Positions 46,278 through 54,951 of a DNA stretch of 64,000 nucleotides are shown piece by piece (the first letter of the stretch is position 1; every line of letters starts with the position of its first letter). The notes beneath the pieces were generated by a model. It saw only the letters and a list, made by a program, of their open reading frames with translations. It searched no databases and was not told the origin of the DNA. The stretch lies in the NCBI RefSeq assembly GCF_013155125.1, contig NZ_CP053564.1, positions 5,525,501 through 5,589,500 of the forward strand, in the 5' to 3' direction. Both the position numbers and the translations under genes were made by a program. The DNA comes from Pseudonocardia broussonetiae (GTDB lineage: Bacteria > Actinomycetota > Actinomycetes > Mycobacteriales > Pseudonocardiaceae).

Positions 46278-46859
46278 TCACCGCCCGCGCCCGCTCCACC
46301 CCGGCTCGACCTGCTCCCACTCCTGCTCCCACAGCGCCGCGTCGACCCGCCCGGTCGCGATCCGCACACCGGCCCAGCACCCTCCGAGCACCAGGCCGCC
46401 GAGGAACACCACGCCCGTCGCCGCGATGCCGCCGGCGATCACGGCCTCGGCCTCCCCCGCGGGCCGGGGGACGGCACGCCCGTCGTGGTCGAGCCAGATG
46501 GTCACCGTGCTGCCCGCCCGCAGGGCCGGCGCCGCCTCGACCAGCCCGCTGCGCGGCGTCCCGTCGGGGTCCGCCCAGCTCGCCCGGGCGTGGACGAGGC
46601 TCGGAGCGGTCCCCCTGGCCCCGCTGACCACCGGCGTGTCCTCGAGGAGGACCGCCCGGACCGGCGTGCGCGCGGCCCGCTCGACCAGGCCCCGCTCGAC
46701 GGTGCTCCCGAAGGCGGCGGAGCCCGCCAGGATCGCCGCCAGCAGCACGAGCAGCCCCATCGAGGTGAGCACCCACGCCGCGACGTCCTCGACGACGTCC
46801 GTGGACCGCCGGCGGCCCCGGTCGTCCCGCGGCTCGGCGGACTGCCGCCGCCGGGTCAT
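46278..46859 (-). CDS. Rv1733c-like two-helix membrane protein
   Basis: 193 aa from ATG 46859. One helix near residues 30-50 (AAWVLTSMGLLVLLAAILAG), a soluble middle with TPRSGLVEAAPALRAGSTVT and IWLDHDGRAVPRPAGEAEAV, a second helix, then WEQEWEQVEPGW. The RSG-V-A-PG-x-G-V-IW(V/L)D pattern is that of Rv1733c, a DosR-regulated membrane antigen of unknown function. 49 bp after the Usp B stop, same strand. Confidence 0.75.
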   Translation of the reverse strand: MTRRRQSAEPRDDRGRRRSTDVVEDVAAWVLTSMGLLVLLAAILAGSAAFGSTVERGLVERAARTPVRAVLLEDTPVVSGARGTAPSLVHARASWADPDGTPRSGLVEAAPALRAGSTVTIWLDHDGRAVPRPAGEAEAVIAGGIAATGVVFLGGLVLGGCWAGVRIATGRVDAALWEQEWEQVEPGWSGRGR

Positions 46860-46908
46860 CGCGGGACGCGGGACGACGGGCACCCGGGACGACGGGGAAG
46901 CACGCCGG

Positions 46909-47805
46909 TCATCCTCGCGCTCCAGGCTCCTCGGGGCGGACCACGGCGACCGGGCAGGGGCTGCGGTGCAGGACCGCGTGGCCGACCGATCCGAGCAGCA
47001 GCCCCCGGAAGCCACCGCGACCGCGCGAACCCACGACCACGAGCTGGGCCCCCGCCGCCTCGGTCAGCAGCGCGTGCGTCGGCCCGTCGCGCGTGACGAC
47101 CCGCCGGACCGGGACGTCCGGGTACTTCCGGGCCCAGCCCGCGAGGCGCTCCCCCAGCACGGCCTGCTCCTCGGCCTCGATGGCGTCCCAGTCCATCAGC
47201 AGCCCGACCGCCGGGTCGGCCACCAGGTCGAGCCAGGTGTGCACCGCCACCAGCGGGGCGCCGCGCAGCGCCGCCTCGTCGTAGGCGAACGCCAGCGCCC
47301 GCTCGCTCACCGGCGACCCGTCGATCCCGACGACCACCGGTGCCGACGCGGGCAGCTCCTTCTCGGCGCCGCGGGCCACCACCACCGGGCACTCCCCGTG
47401 CGACGCCAGCGCGATCGCGACCGAACCCAGCAGCAGTCCGCCGATCCGCCCGAGCCCTCGGTCACCGATGACCAGCAGCTCCGCGCGGCGGGACTCCGCC
47501 ACCAGGACCGCGATCGGGTGGCCGACGACGAGCTCCTGCTCGACGAGGACCTCCGGCGCGCGTTCGGCGGCGGCCGCAGCGGCAGCGGCCAGGTGGCGGC
47601 GGGCGTGGTCGAGCAGCACGTCGCGACGCTGCTCACCGAGGCCGGGATGGCCGACGAGGAGCTCGGTGGTCCAGCCGAACGCGTGCACCAGCCGGATCCG
47701 CGAGCGGCGCCGGGCCGCCTCGTCCGCCGCCCACCGCGCCGTCTCCAGCGCGCTGTCCGACCCGTCGATGCCCACGACCACGGTCCTGGCCTGCTGAGTG
47801 CTCAT
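46909..47805 (-). CDS. Tandem universal stress protein B
   Basis: 298 aa from ATG 47805. Domains TVVVGIDGSDSALETARWAA ... LLVIGDRGLGRIGGLLLGSV and PVVVGIDGSPVSERALAFAY ... LVVVGSRGRGGFRGLLLGSV, both with intact ATP motif. Closest in form to Rv2623/Rv1996. A perfect box is 92 bp upstream. Confidence 0.92.
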   Translation of the reverse strand: MSTQQARTVVVGIDGSDSALETARWAADEAARRRSRIRLVHAFGWTTELLVGHPGLGEQRRDVLLDHARRHLAAAAAAAAERAPEVLVEQELVVGHPIAVLVAESRRAELLVIGDRGLGRIGGLLLGSVAIALASHGECPVVVARGAEKELPASAPVVVGIDGSPVSERALAFAYDEAALRGAPLVAVHTWLDLVADPAVGLLMDWDAIEAEEQAVLGERLAGWARKYPDVPVRRVVTRDGPTHALLTEAAGAQLVVVGSRGRGGFRGLLLGSVGHAVLHRSPCPVAVVRPEEPGARG

Positions 47806-47896
47806 GACTGGCCTCTCCTCGATCTCGATGACGGCCCTCCTCCGCAGCCTGCTTCCGCGCGGTGGGCGACGTCAGCGGCGAACGCCCCGACCGGAG

Positions 47897-47910
47897 GGGC
47901 CTTCGGTCCC
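47897..47910. promoter_or_regulatory. DosR-type box before Usp B
   Basis: GGGCCTTCGGTCCC, perfect to pattern. Further GGGACC and GGCCCC half-sites at 47920-47940. Confidence 0.7.
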
Positions 47911-47939
47911 CCGCCGCGCGGGACCTCAGGAGCGGCCCC

Positions 47940-48629
47940 TCAGAAGCGCGGCAGCACGGTGGCGTCGGCGAGCCGCTCGTCCACCCGGTAGCGCAGCAGG
48001 TCCACGACCGACACCACTCCCTCGACGCGCTCGACGAGGCGCGTCGCGAGCTCGGTCTCGGCCCGGGTGTCCAGCTCCCCGGTCAGCGTCACGACCCCGT
48101 CGGCGACGCTCACCGTGATCCGCACCGGTTCCACCAGCAGCGCGCGACCGAGCACCTCGTCCACCACCTCCGCCCGGATCGCGGAGTCGTCCCGGTGGAA
48201 CACGGCGAGCAGGTCGGACCGGCCCAGGACGCCCACGACCCGTCCGTCCTCCACGACGGGCAACCACGACACGCCGTGCTCGCGCATCGTGCGGGCGGCC
48301 GCGGCGACGGAGTCGCCAGGTGCGGCCGTCCTCACCCGGGCAGTCATCAGCGCCGCCGCGGTCGCCGCCCCGGCCTTGACGGTGGAGGGGCCGCGGTGCA
48401 CGTGGCGGGGGCGCCACCACTGGCGGCGTGCCTCGGTCCCGGCTCGCTCCAGCGTGACGAGCAGGTCGGCCTCGGACACCACGCCCAGCAGGCTGCGGTC
48501 GGTGTCCAGCACGGGCACCGCCCGGACGGCCGCCCGGGCGAACACGTCCGCCACCTCGGCGAACGTGGCGTCCGGGGGCACCCACCGGACGTCGGTCGTC
48601 ATCACGTCGGCCACGGTGCTGCGTCTCAT
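47940..48629 (-). CDS. CBS-CBS-BON protein 1
   Basis: 229 aa from ATG 48629 (GGAGGACC upstream). CBS1 TVADVMTTDVRWVPPDATFA, CBS2 LMTARVRTAAPGDSVAAAAR ... VSWLPVVEDGRVVGVLGRSD, BON at the end (VRITVSVADGVVTLTGELDT). Paralogue of the protein at 50.0 kb, both opening MR-STVADVMT. Third gene of a minus-strand set DUF1918-Usp-CBS. Confidence 0.9.
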   Translation of the reverse strand: MRRSTVADVMTTDVRWVPPDATFAEVADVFARAAVRAVPVLDTDRSLLGVVSEADLLVTLERAGTEARRQWWRPRHVHRGPSTVKAGAATAAALMTARVRTAAPGDSVAAAARTMREHGVSWLPVVEDGRVVGVLGRSDLLAVFHRDDSAIRAEVVDEVLGRALLVEPVRITVSVADGVVTLTGELDTRAETELATRLVERVEGVVSVVDLLRYRVDERLADATVLPRF

Positions 48630-48639
48630 CGGGTCCTCC

Positions 48640-49152
48640 TCATCCTCCACCAGCGGTAGCCGGCACCGCCATCGCGGTGACCGGGTCGAGCTCCGGTCCG
48701 GGCACCGGGACGGGGCGCACCACCGTCACCGGACAGTGCGCGTGCAGCACGCACCCCAGCCCGACCGAACCGAGCAGCGCGCTCGCGACGACTCCCCGGC
48801 CGCGGTGGCCCACCACCAGGTGGTCCGCCGTGTCGGCGGCGTCGAGCAGGAGGTGCACGGGCGAGCCGGACGCCGCGACGACCTCCACGGCCACGTCCTC
48901 GGGGACGGAGAGCCCCAGCCGCGTCGCCGCCTCGTCGACCCACGCCCGCGCGGCCGCCGTGATCTCGTCGAGCAGCCGGGGAGAGGCGGGTACCGGGATC
49001 GGCCCGTAGACCGTGGGCCAGACCTCCGGGGGCGCCACCGCGGTCACGACCCGCAGCCGCGCTCCGCGACGGGCCGCGTCCCCCAGGGCGAAGTCCAGGG
49101 CCGCGACGGCGCCGGGCGAGCCGTCCACCCCGACCACCACCAGACCCCTCAC
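48640..49152 (-). CDS. Single-domain universal stress protein
   Basis: 170 aa from GTG 49152, overlapping the DUF1918 stop as GTGA. VRGLVVVGVDGSPGAVAALD ... DHLVVGHRGRGVVASALLGS; ATP motif present. Ends 10 bp before the CBS-BON start, so transcribed together. Confidence 0.88.
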   Translation of the reverse strand: MRGLVVVGVDGSPGAVAALDFALGDAARRGARLRVVTAVAPPEVWPTVYGPIPVPASPRLLDEITAAARAWVDEAATRLGLSVPEDVAVEVVAASGSPVHLLLDAADTADHLVVGHRGRGVVASALLGSVGLGCVLHAHCPVTVVRPVPVPGPELDPVTAMAVPATAGGG

Positions 49153-49448
49153 GGCATCTGCTCCGGTGCGTCGGGACGGTCGTTCCCGTGCTCCTCGGGG
49201 TGGGGCCACAGACCGATCGCGCTCGACGGCGGCGTCGGCCACCGGCCCGCGCTCTCGATGCGGTACCCGGCCGGCGGGACGACCACCGAGTCACGGTCGT
49301 TGCCCACCCAGCGCACCCGGAACCGGGCCGGTCCGGGCCCGTCGAGCTGCTCGACGATGCGCCCCCAGCGCCAGCCCCGCTCCAGCGCCGGAACGGGCAC
49401 CACCAGCCAGTCCCCCGCCGGTGCACGCGATGTCGTCCCTGTGGTCAT
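49149..49448 (-). CDS. DUF1918 protein
   Basis: 99 aa from ATG 49448 with GGAGGTGAC. Core GDWLVVPVPALERGWRWGRI, RFRVRWVGNDRDSVVVPPAG matches the ~60-aa DUF1918 SH3-like domain (GD.L.V…R.G.I.E…PP..VRW..G…..P). The C-terminal 30 residues are not conserved. Perfect box 72 bp upstream. Confidence 0.85.
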   Translation of the reverse strand: MTTGTTSRAPAGDWLVVPVPALERGWRWGRIVEQLDGPGPARFRVRWVGNDRDSVVVPPAGYRIESAGRWPTPPSSAIGLWPHPEEHGNDRPDAPEQMP

Positions 49449-49519
49449 GAGGTCACCTCCGGGGTCCACGCTGCCCCGGCAGCACGACGCTGCGGCAGCG
49501 GCGCAGGTCCCCCTGCCGC

Positions 49520-49533
49520 GGGCCGGAAGTCCC
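49520..49533. promoter_or_regulatory. DosR-type box before DUF1918-Usp-CBS
   Basis: GGGCCGGAAGTCCC (reverse complement GGGACTTCCGGCCC), perfect fit, including the ACTT of the mycobacterial core. Confidence 0.8.
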
Positions 49534-49925
49534 CGGTCCCGCTCGCCCGGCCCCGCTCGCGGCGAGGAACACCAGACGGTCCCCCGGGATGCAGCTCGCG
49601 CACCTCCCGTCGTGGTGGCGGCGACGCTCGTCGTGCAGGTGCTGCGGGAGACGGTCCGGCGAACCAGGTGTCCGCAGCCGGCCGTCGCGGGCGGTCGACG
49701 GCCGAGCGCCCGGAGGCGGGTGAGTAGCCGTGGGCGGAGGTCGCCGGCGACGGAGGGGCCGCGAGCACTGCTCCCCAGCACGCTCGCGGCCCCCGCCACG
49801 AGGTGGGGCTCCTGCGCCGTCCGTCACGGCGGGGATCCGCTCCCTCGTGCGCCGGCTCCCTCCCGGCCGCTCCCAGCATCGTCGACGCACACCTCCGTGG
49901 TCAGGGGCCATCGGACGGACGAGCC

Positions 49926-49939
49926 GGGCCGGAGGTCCC
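49926..49939. promoter_or_regulatory. DosR-type box before CBS-BON 2
   Basis: GGGCCGGAGGTCCC, perfect fit, 88 bp before the ATG at 50027. Confidence 0.8.
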
Positions 49940-50026
49940 GTCCTCGGCCCCCGCGGGACCACCGACCCGGTCGGGACCGGACCGACGACCCTGTCCCGGT
50001 CCGCTGCACCGATCGACGATGGAGCG

Positions 50027-50755
50027 ATGAGGAACTCGACCGTGGCGGACGTCATGACGCGCCGCCCGCTGACCGCCCGGCCCGCCATGCCGCTCAAGGA
50101 GCTCGCCAGGGTCCTCACCGAGCACGGCATCAGCGCCCTGCCCGTGCTCGACCGCGACGACCGCGTCGTCGGCATCGTCTCCGAGCGCGACCTGCTGTCC
50201 GAGCAGGCCGAGCCGAGCCCCCGGCGTGCGCGCTGGTGGCAGCGGCGCCGCACCAGGCAGGAGATCCGCCGCAGCCCCGGGGGCACCGTCGGTCACGTCA
50301 TGACCGAGGATCCGGTCACCGTCTCCCCGCGGGCGACGCTGGCCGAGGCGGCCGGTCGGATGATCGAGCACGAGGTGAAGCACCTGCCGGTGGTCGACGA
50401 GCACGGGGCGCTCGTCGGGATGGTCAGCCGGGGCGACCTGGTGCGGAGGTTCGTGCGCAGCGACGACGAGATCCGCGCGGACGTGATCGACGACGTGCTC
50501 CTGCACGTGCTCTGGATCGACGCCACTCAGGTCGAGGTCACGGTGACCGACGGCATCGTCACGCTCGCCGGGACCGTGGACCTGCGCAGCACGGCCCAGA
50601 TCGCCGAGCGCCTGGTCCACCGCCTCGACGGCGTCGTCGACGTCGTCTCCGCACTCACCTACCTCACCGACGACGGCGGCCTCGAGGGCCGGCCGCCGCA
50701 CACCCCCCAACCCGCGGCCACACCCACGACGGACCGGACGGGGATCACGACGTGA
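50027..50755 (+). CDS. CBS-CBS-BON protein 2
   Basis: 242 aa from ATG 50027 (GATGGAGCG). CBS1 STVADVMTRRPLTARPAMPL ... ALPVLDRDDRVVGIVSERDL, CBS2 HVMTEDPVTVSPRATLAEAA ... LPVVDEHGALVGMVSRGDLV, BON VEVTVTDGIVTLAGTVDLRS. Pairs with the BON protein at 48 kb. The stop overlaps the start of the DUF1876 remnant. Confidence 0.9.
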   Translation: MRNSTVADVMTRRPLTARPAMPLKELARVLTEHGISALPVLDRDDRVVGIVSERDLLSEQAEPSPRRARWWQRRRTRQEIRRSPGGTVGHVMTEDPVTVSPRATLAEAAGRMIEHEVKHLPVVDEHGALVGMVSRGDLVRRFVRSDDEIRADVIDDVLLHVLWIDATQVEVTVTDGIVTLAGTVDLRSTAQIAERLVHRLDGVVDVVSALTYLTDDGGLEGRPPHTPQPAATPTTDRTGITT

Positions 50756-50943
50756 TCGAGGCCAAGCACTGGAACGTCGGCATCGTCATCGGCATCGGCA
50801 TCGACGAGCACGACGCGCACACCCGCGCCACCGCCCGGCTGCGCACGCGTGACGGCGACCGGTGGGTCGGCCCGGGCGTTGGCGGATCTGGCCCAGCACC
50901 TGGTCGCGGCCACTGCCGCGGACGTCGGCGAGAACACTCGTGA
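50752..50943 (+). pseudogene. Truncated DUF1876 (Rv1738-like) gene
   Basis: GTG 50752 starts VIEAKHWNVGIVIGIGIDEH and DAHTRATARLRTRDGDRW, the DUF1876 N-terminus with a duplicated GI-GI strand. The middle (normally GxGxAxLxPxDxxxPxIGDEL) is deleted; the end ARALADLAQHLVAATAADV appears in another frame at ~50873-50940. Rv1738 is among the most strongly DosR-induced genes and folds like a hibernation factor. A 63-aa product is still possible. Confidence 0.75.
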
Positions 50944-50949
50944 CCACGG

Positions 50950-51110
50950 CGGGCGGGCCGGGTCGCAGGCGCGCCCTTCCGTCACGAGACCGAGGAGACG
51001 ATCCTGCTCGTCCACGACCGGCAGCGCGGTGAAGCCGCGCCTGAGCACCAGCTCCACCGCACGGGCGCCAGTGGGCCCGCGCCGACAGCACCGGCGTCGT
51101 CGTGACGTCA
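50950..51110 (-). pseudogene. CBS-domain fragment
   Basis: Minus-strand reading GARAVELVLRRGFTALPVVD followed by EQDRLLGLVTEGRA is the second half of a CBS domain; no start, second motif or remainder is present. Confidence 0.6.
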
Positions 51111-51131
51111 CGCGCCTGCACGGCCCTCGCG

Positions 51132-51353
51132 TCATCCGGGATCGCCGCGCAGCACGGCGGTGCGGCGCCGGTACTCCTCCTCGTCGATCTCCCCGCGCGC
51201 GAACCGCTCGGCGAGCACGTCGTGCGCCGACCCGGCCTCGTCGTCCCCCCGACCGGCGACCGCGACCGACGCGCCCACGACCAGCAGCACCACGACGACC
51301 GCGGCCGCGAACCACCAGAACACCATCCCACCGGCCATCCAGGGCATCACCAT
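51132..51353 (-). CDS. Small SHOCT-domain membrane protein
   Basis: 73 aa from ATG 51353; a later ATG at 51347 is possible. One membrane helix (MVFWWFAAAVVVVLLVVGAS) and a C-terminal SHOCT motif DVLAERFARGEIDEEEYRRR. An upstream ATG at 51445 with GGAGGAGG would read a 31-aa peptide whose stop overlaps this start, so a coupled leader peptide is possible. Confidence 0.75.
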   Translation of the reverse strand: MVMPWMAGGMVFWWFAAAVVVVLLVVGASVAVAGRGDDEAGSAHDVLAERFARGEIDEEEYRRRTAVLRGDPG

Positions 51354-51539
51354 CCCCACCGCCCCCCGTGCACGCGGGGAGTGGCACCCCTGCCGCCACG
51401 GCGGTGGCCGGCCCCCCGCCTCCGATCCGGGCTGGGTCCGGTCATGGTGTCCTCCTCCGACAGAACGCGGCATCGACGGCTCGCCCCGAGCGTGAGCGTC
51501 CGTCGCGCCCGCCACCAGGGCCACAACTCTCCGTTCCGC

Positions 51540-51553
51540 GGGACTTCCTACCC
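51540..51553. promoter_or_regulatory. DosR-type box, one mismatch
   Basis: GGGACTTCCTACCC; core GGGACTT exactly as in mycobacteria, right half T for G. In the 407-bp gap (51354-51760) between the SHOCT and STAS-like genes. Confidence 0.6.
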
Positions 51554-51666
51554 CGCCTGCCGTCCGAACCGGTCGTGGCCGCAGGCCGGATCGGACGACT
51601 CGTCCGGAAGGCCCGTACGGGCGCCCACGCACCGCGGAACCACGGGCCGGGCGGCCCACCCACGCA

Positions 51667-51680
51667 GGGCCCTCCGTCCC
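51667..51680. promoter_or_regulatory. DosR-type box before the SpoIIAA-like gene
   Basis: GGGCCCTCCGTCCC, perfect fit, 81 bp before the ATG at 51761. GGGACCTGGCCGGCCC lies 19 bp further on. Confidence 0.7.
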
Positions 51681-51760
51681 GGTCCGAGGTGCCGTTGGGA
51701 CCTGGCCGGCCCGCCCTGCCGCGCGCACTCTCGAGCCCGATCGCCCGACAGGAGGACCAC

Positions 51761-52519
51761 ATGATCGAGGACGTGCCAGACCTGCCCGCCGGGATCGTCG
51801 GGCTGCGCGCCACCGGGACGATCTCGCGGGAGGACTACGAGACGGTCGTCGCGCCGCTCGTCGACGGCGCGGCGAGGTCGCGGGACCGGCTGCGCGTCCT
51901 GTGCGTCCTGGACGAGGGGTTCGCCGGGGTCGCGCCGGACGCCATCGGCGAGGACGTGCGCCTCGGCCTGCGGGCGGTCCGCCTGATGGCCGGGTGCGCC
52001 GTCGTCACCGACGACGAGCGCCTCCGGACGGCCTGCCACATCGCCGGCGCCCTGCTGCCCTACCCCCTGCGCGCCTACCCCGCCCCGGAGCGCGACGAGG
52101 CGGTGGCGTGGTTGGGTGGGCTGCCTGTCAGCGGGTTCGCGGTCGAGGTGCGACCCGAGGACGGGGTCGCCGTCGTGCACCTCGACCGGCCGCTGCGCGC
52201 CGGGGACGTGGAGGTGCTCAGCCGCGAGATCGACCGCTGGCTCACCACGCACGCCGACCTCACGGGCCTGGTGGTCGTCGCGCCGGTCTTCCCCGGGTGG
52301 GACAGCCTGCAGGCGCTGCGCCGGCACGCCGGGTTCGTCCTGCGCCACCACCGCCGCATCGAGCGCGTCGCCGTCGTCGCCGACGGTCTGCTCCCCGCTC
52401 TCGCGCCGCCCCTCGCCGGCACCCTGCTGCACCCCCGGGTGCGGCACTTCCGCTTCGACGAGGAGTCGGCGGCGATCGCGTGGGCCGGCGCCGGCCGCAC
52501 TGCCGCCGCACGGGCATGA
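51761..52519 (+). CDS. SpoIIAA/STAS-like double-domain protein
   Basis: 252 aa from ATG 51761 with AGGAGGAC. Two repeats: GIVGLRATGTISREDYETVV ... RLRVLCVLDEGFAGVAPDA, and GVAVVHLDRPLRAGDVEVLS ... DLTGLVVVAPVFPGWDSLQA. Each resembles the lipid/metabolite-binding SpoIIAA-like fold with its lid helices. Role unknown; in the DosR-box set. Confidence 0.75.
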   Translation: MIEDVPDLPAGIVGLRATGTISREDYETVVAPLVDGAARSRDRLRVLCVLDEGFAGVAPDAIGEDVRLGLRAVRLMAGCAVVTDDERLRTACHIAGALLPYPLRAYPAPERDEAVAWLGGLPVSGFAVEVRPEDGVAVVHLDRPLRAGDVEVLSREIDRWLTTHADLTGLVVVAPVFPGWDSLQALRRHAGFVLRHHRRIERVAVVADGLLPALAPPLAGTLLHPRVRHFRFDEESAAIAWAGAGRTAAARA

Positions 52520-52584
52520 GCCACACCCACCTGGGCGTCCCGTGGACGCACGGCGGGCAACCACCGGAGCACCCCGTCGTCGCC

Positions 52585-52760
52585 CGCTGACGGTCGTCGT
52601 CTCACTGGAGGCGATCTTCCTCTCGGCGTTCGTCATGATCGGGCAGAACAGGCAGGCCGCGTTCGCCCAGGCCGAGGCCGACCACGACGACGCCGCCGAG
52701 ACCCTGGAAATCCGCCGCAACACCGAGCTGACCCGTGAGGTCCACCGCCTCACCGTCGGG
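52585..52760 (+). pseudogene. DUF1003 C-terminal fragment
   Basis: LTVVVSLEAIFLSAFVMIGQ, NRQAAFAQAEADHDDAAETL, then LEIRRNTELTREVHRLT: the second helix and tail of DUF1003 membrane proteins. The first helix and N-terminus are missing and no stop follows at the usual place. The rest of 52520-52829 shows nothing else. Confidence 0.8.
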
Positions 52761-52829
52761 GTGCCCGGCGGGTGGTCGACGGCCCGCCCGGGTGAACCGG
52801 GAGCCCCCCGCCGCGACGCGCCGCGCCGC

Positions 52830-53705
52830 TCACCCGGGCGGTGGGCCGTCCGCCCGCGACCCGGGAGTGGCCGGTGCTCGGGTGCCGTCCCCCGCGACCG
52901 CGACGTCGCTCCACCCGCCGGACGTCACGCCCGGTCCGACGACCGCGACGGGGCAGGCCGCGCCGTGCACGAGCACCGCACTCACCGAGCCGTGGACGAG
53001 CCCGCCGAGCTCACCGAACCCCCGCGACCCCACGACGACGAGCTGGGCCCCGCGGGACTCGGCCAGCAGGCGCTCCCCGGGGTCCCCCTCGGTGACGACG
53101 ACCCGCACGGGCACCTGCGGGTGACTGCGGCCCAGGACCTGCAGCCGCGCCCCGACGGGCGAACCCTCGGCCTCGGCGTGCACGGCGACGAGGGGGACCC
53201 CGCGTGCGGCCGCGGCCCGCAGTGCGAACGCCGCGGCGACGCCGGAGACAGGCGTGGCGTCGACCCCGACGACGACCGGCAGCCCGTCCGTCACCGATCC
53301 CCGCACGATCACCACCGGGCACGTCGCCGCGCGGACCAGCGGCGCGGCGACCGAGCCGGCCAGCGCGGCCTCCAACCGTCCCGCTCCGCGGTCGCCGATC
53401 ACGACCACCGCAGCACGGTGCGACTGCGCGACCAGCGCCGGTCCGGGCTCCCCCGGCACGACCACCTCCACCGCGTCCACACCCGCCGGCACAGCCGCCC
53501 GTGCCTCGTGCAGCACCTCCTCCACGGCGCATCGGCGGCCGGCCCGCCCGGGCAGGTGGTCGCCCACCAGACCGCTCGCGGCGACCAGCCTCAGTCCCGT
53601 CCGCCGGCGCGCGGCCTCTGCCCCGGCCCACCGCACGGCGTGCAGCGCGTGAGCCGACGCGTCGACCCCGACCACCACCGGTCGGTCATGGTGCTCGTTC
53701 TCCAT
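52830..53705 (-). CDS. Tandem universal stress protein C
   Basis: 291 aa from ATG 53705. PVVVGVDASAHALHAVRWAG ... VVVIGDRGAGRLEAALAGSV and PVVVGVDATPVSGVAAAFAL ... LVVVGSRGFGELGGLVHGSV. C-terminal 30 residues are a low-complexity Gly/Pro tail. Very similar in its N-terminal domain (GLVGDHLPGRAGRRCAVEEV) to Usp A (GEHLPGRAGRHRALEAM), a recent duplicate. Confidence 0.9.
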   Translation of the reverse strand: MENEHHDRPVVVGVDASAHALHAVRWAGAEAARRRTGLRLVAASGLVGDHLPGRAGRRCAVEEVLHEARAAVPAGVDAVEVVVPGEPGPALVAQSHRAAVVVIGDRGAGRLEAALAGSVAAPLVRAATCPVVIVRGSVTDGLPVVVGVDATPVSGVAAAFALRAAAARGVPLVAVHAEAEGSPVGARLQVLGRSHPQVPVRVVVTEGDPGERLLAESRGAQLVVVGSRGFGELGGLVHGSVSAVLVHGAACPVAVVGPGVTSGGWSDVAVAGDGTRAPATPGSRADGPPPG

Positions 53706-54096
53706 GCCTCCACCGTCGCTGCTGCGTCCCGGCACCGCTGCGGCCGGGAGGCCCCTTGCGAACGGGCCGGACGGTGCCGCGGACGGGACCGACGGCCCTC
53801 CCCCGCAGCCGACGCCGGCGACGGCCGCCACGACCTCGCCGTCGTCGACACCCGGCGCAGCCGACCCCGACCGCCGGCACAGTGACGGCCACGTCCGTGA
53901 CGGCCGCTCGGGCGAGGTCGAGGTCCGGCCCGCAGGCGTGGTGACCGGTGGCGGGGTTCGGGGTGTCGATGGGCGTCCTCCTCGCCGGAGGACCGGGCAT
54001 CGCTCCCGGCGGCTTCGCCCGGGTCGGGAACAGCGGCACGCCGCCGGCTCGCGGGACCGGCGGCACGCCGCAGCACCACGGGCGGCTGCACGCTCG
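53706..54096. other. 391-bp gap with a DosR-type box
   Basis: The box is GGGACCGACGGCCC at 53785-53798, perfect to pattern, 80 bp before Usp C. GGGAGGCCCC and AACGGGCC half-sites are nearby. No coding pattern seen in 53800-54096. Confidence 0.65.
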
Positions 54097-54951
54097 TCAC
54101 GGCAGCGCGGCCAGCCATCCGAGCAGGTGCCGGGCCAGCTCGTCGGGTACCGAGAGCTGGGGCAGGTGACCGGCACCTGCCAGCTCGACGTAGCACCAGT
54201 GCGGGTGGCGGCGGGCGAGGCCGCGGGACGCGTCGACGGGAACGAGCCGGTCGCGGTCGCCGTGCACGAGCAGCACCGGCACCCGGACCGCGGCCAGCGC
54301 GGCGCGGTAGGGGCGCGCGTGCACCAGGGCCCACGCCAGCGACCGCGAGGCGGACAGGAACGCCCGGTCCATCCCGGCGACGTCGGACTGGCGCGCGACC
54401 AGCCCGACCGCACGCTCGACGAGGTCGGCGGGAAGCCGGTCCGGGTCCACACCGCCGAGCAGCAGCGTCTCCCGCAGGGTGGCCGCCGCCCCGATCCGCT
54501 CGCGGCGCCGGCGCCGCAGCCGTTCCCCGACGCCCGGCAGCGCGTGCAGCGCCAGCACAGCGCCCGACCGCGGCGAACCCAGCACCCGGGCGGGTGCGGG
54601 CAGCGCCGGGGCGACGAGGACCAGTGCCCGGACGAGCTCCGGTGACCGGGCGGTGACGAGCGCGCCGACCAGCCCGCCCATCGAGTTGCCGACGAGCACC
54701 AGCGGCGGGTCCGCCACCCGCCGGACGAACCGGGTGAGCGCCTCGACGTTGCGCCGGACCGTGGCGGGCCGTCGCGACGGGGCGCTGAGCCCGAACCCCG
54801 GCAGGTCGACGGCCAGCACGCGGGCGCGCGCGACGAGGGCGGGCGCCAGGAGGTCCCAGTTGAGGTGCGAGCCGCCCAGACCGTGCACGAGGACGAGGGT
54901 GCCGAGCTCCGCGGCGCCGCCGAAGTCGACGTGGTGGAGCTCGTCGGTCAT
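54097..54951 (-). CDS. Alpha/beta hydrolase
   Basis: 284 aa from ATG 54951. Oxyanion strand LVLVHGLGGSHLNWDLLAPA, nucleophile elbow LVGNSMGGLVGA (Ser), acid in VLLVHGDRDRLVPV, His in LAGAGHLPQLS. Esterase/lipase-like, substrate unknown. Overlaps the acyltransferase stop (ATGA); the pair could act on one lipid or polymer. Confidence 0.88.
   Translation of the reverse strand: MTDELHHVDFGGAAELGTLVLVHGLGGSHLNWDLLAPALVARARVLAVDLPGFGLSAPSRRPATVRRNVEALTRFVRRVADPPLVLVGNSMGGLVGALVTARSPELVRALVLVAPALPAPARVLGSPRSGAVLALHALPGVGERLRRRRRERIGAAATLRETLLLGGVDPDRLPADLVERAVGLVARQSDVAGMDRAFLSASRSLAWALVHARPYRAALAAVRVPVLLVHGDRDRLVPVDASRGLARRHPHWCYVELAGAGHLPQLSVPDELARHLLGWLAALP

Larger units (their letters stand above)
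49449..50026. other. 578-bp intergenic region between divergent DosR-type units
   Basis: Holds one box for each side (49520-49533, 49926-49939). Between them no frame gives a recognisable protein, although the left part (CTCGTCGTGCAGGTGCTGCG and around) could be eroded coding DNA. Confidence 0.5.

Noticed and set aside
53800..54096. Possible small gene between Usp C and the hydrolase
   Set aside because: Candidate frames lack ribosome sites and read as low-complexity Arg/Pro/Gly sequence.
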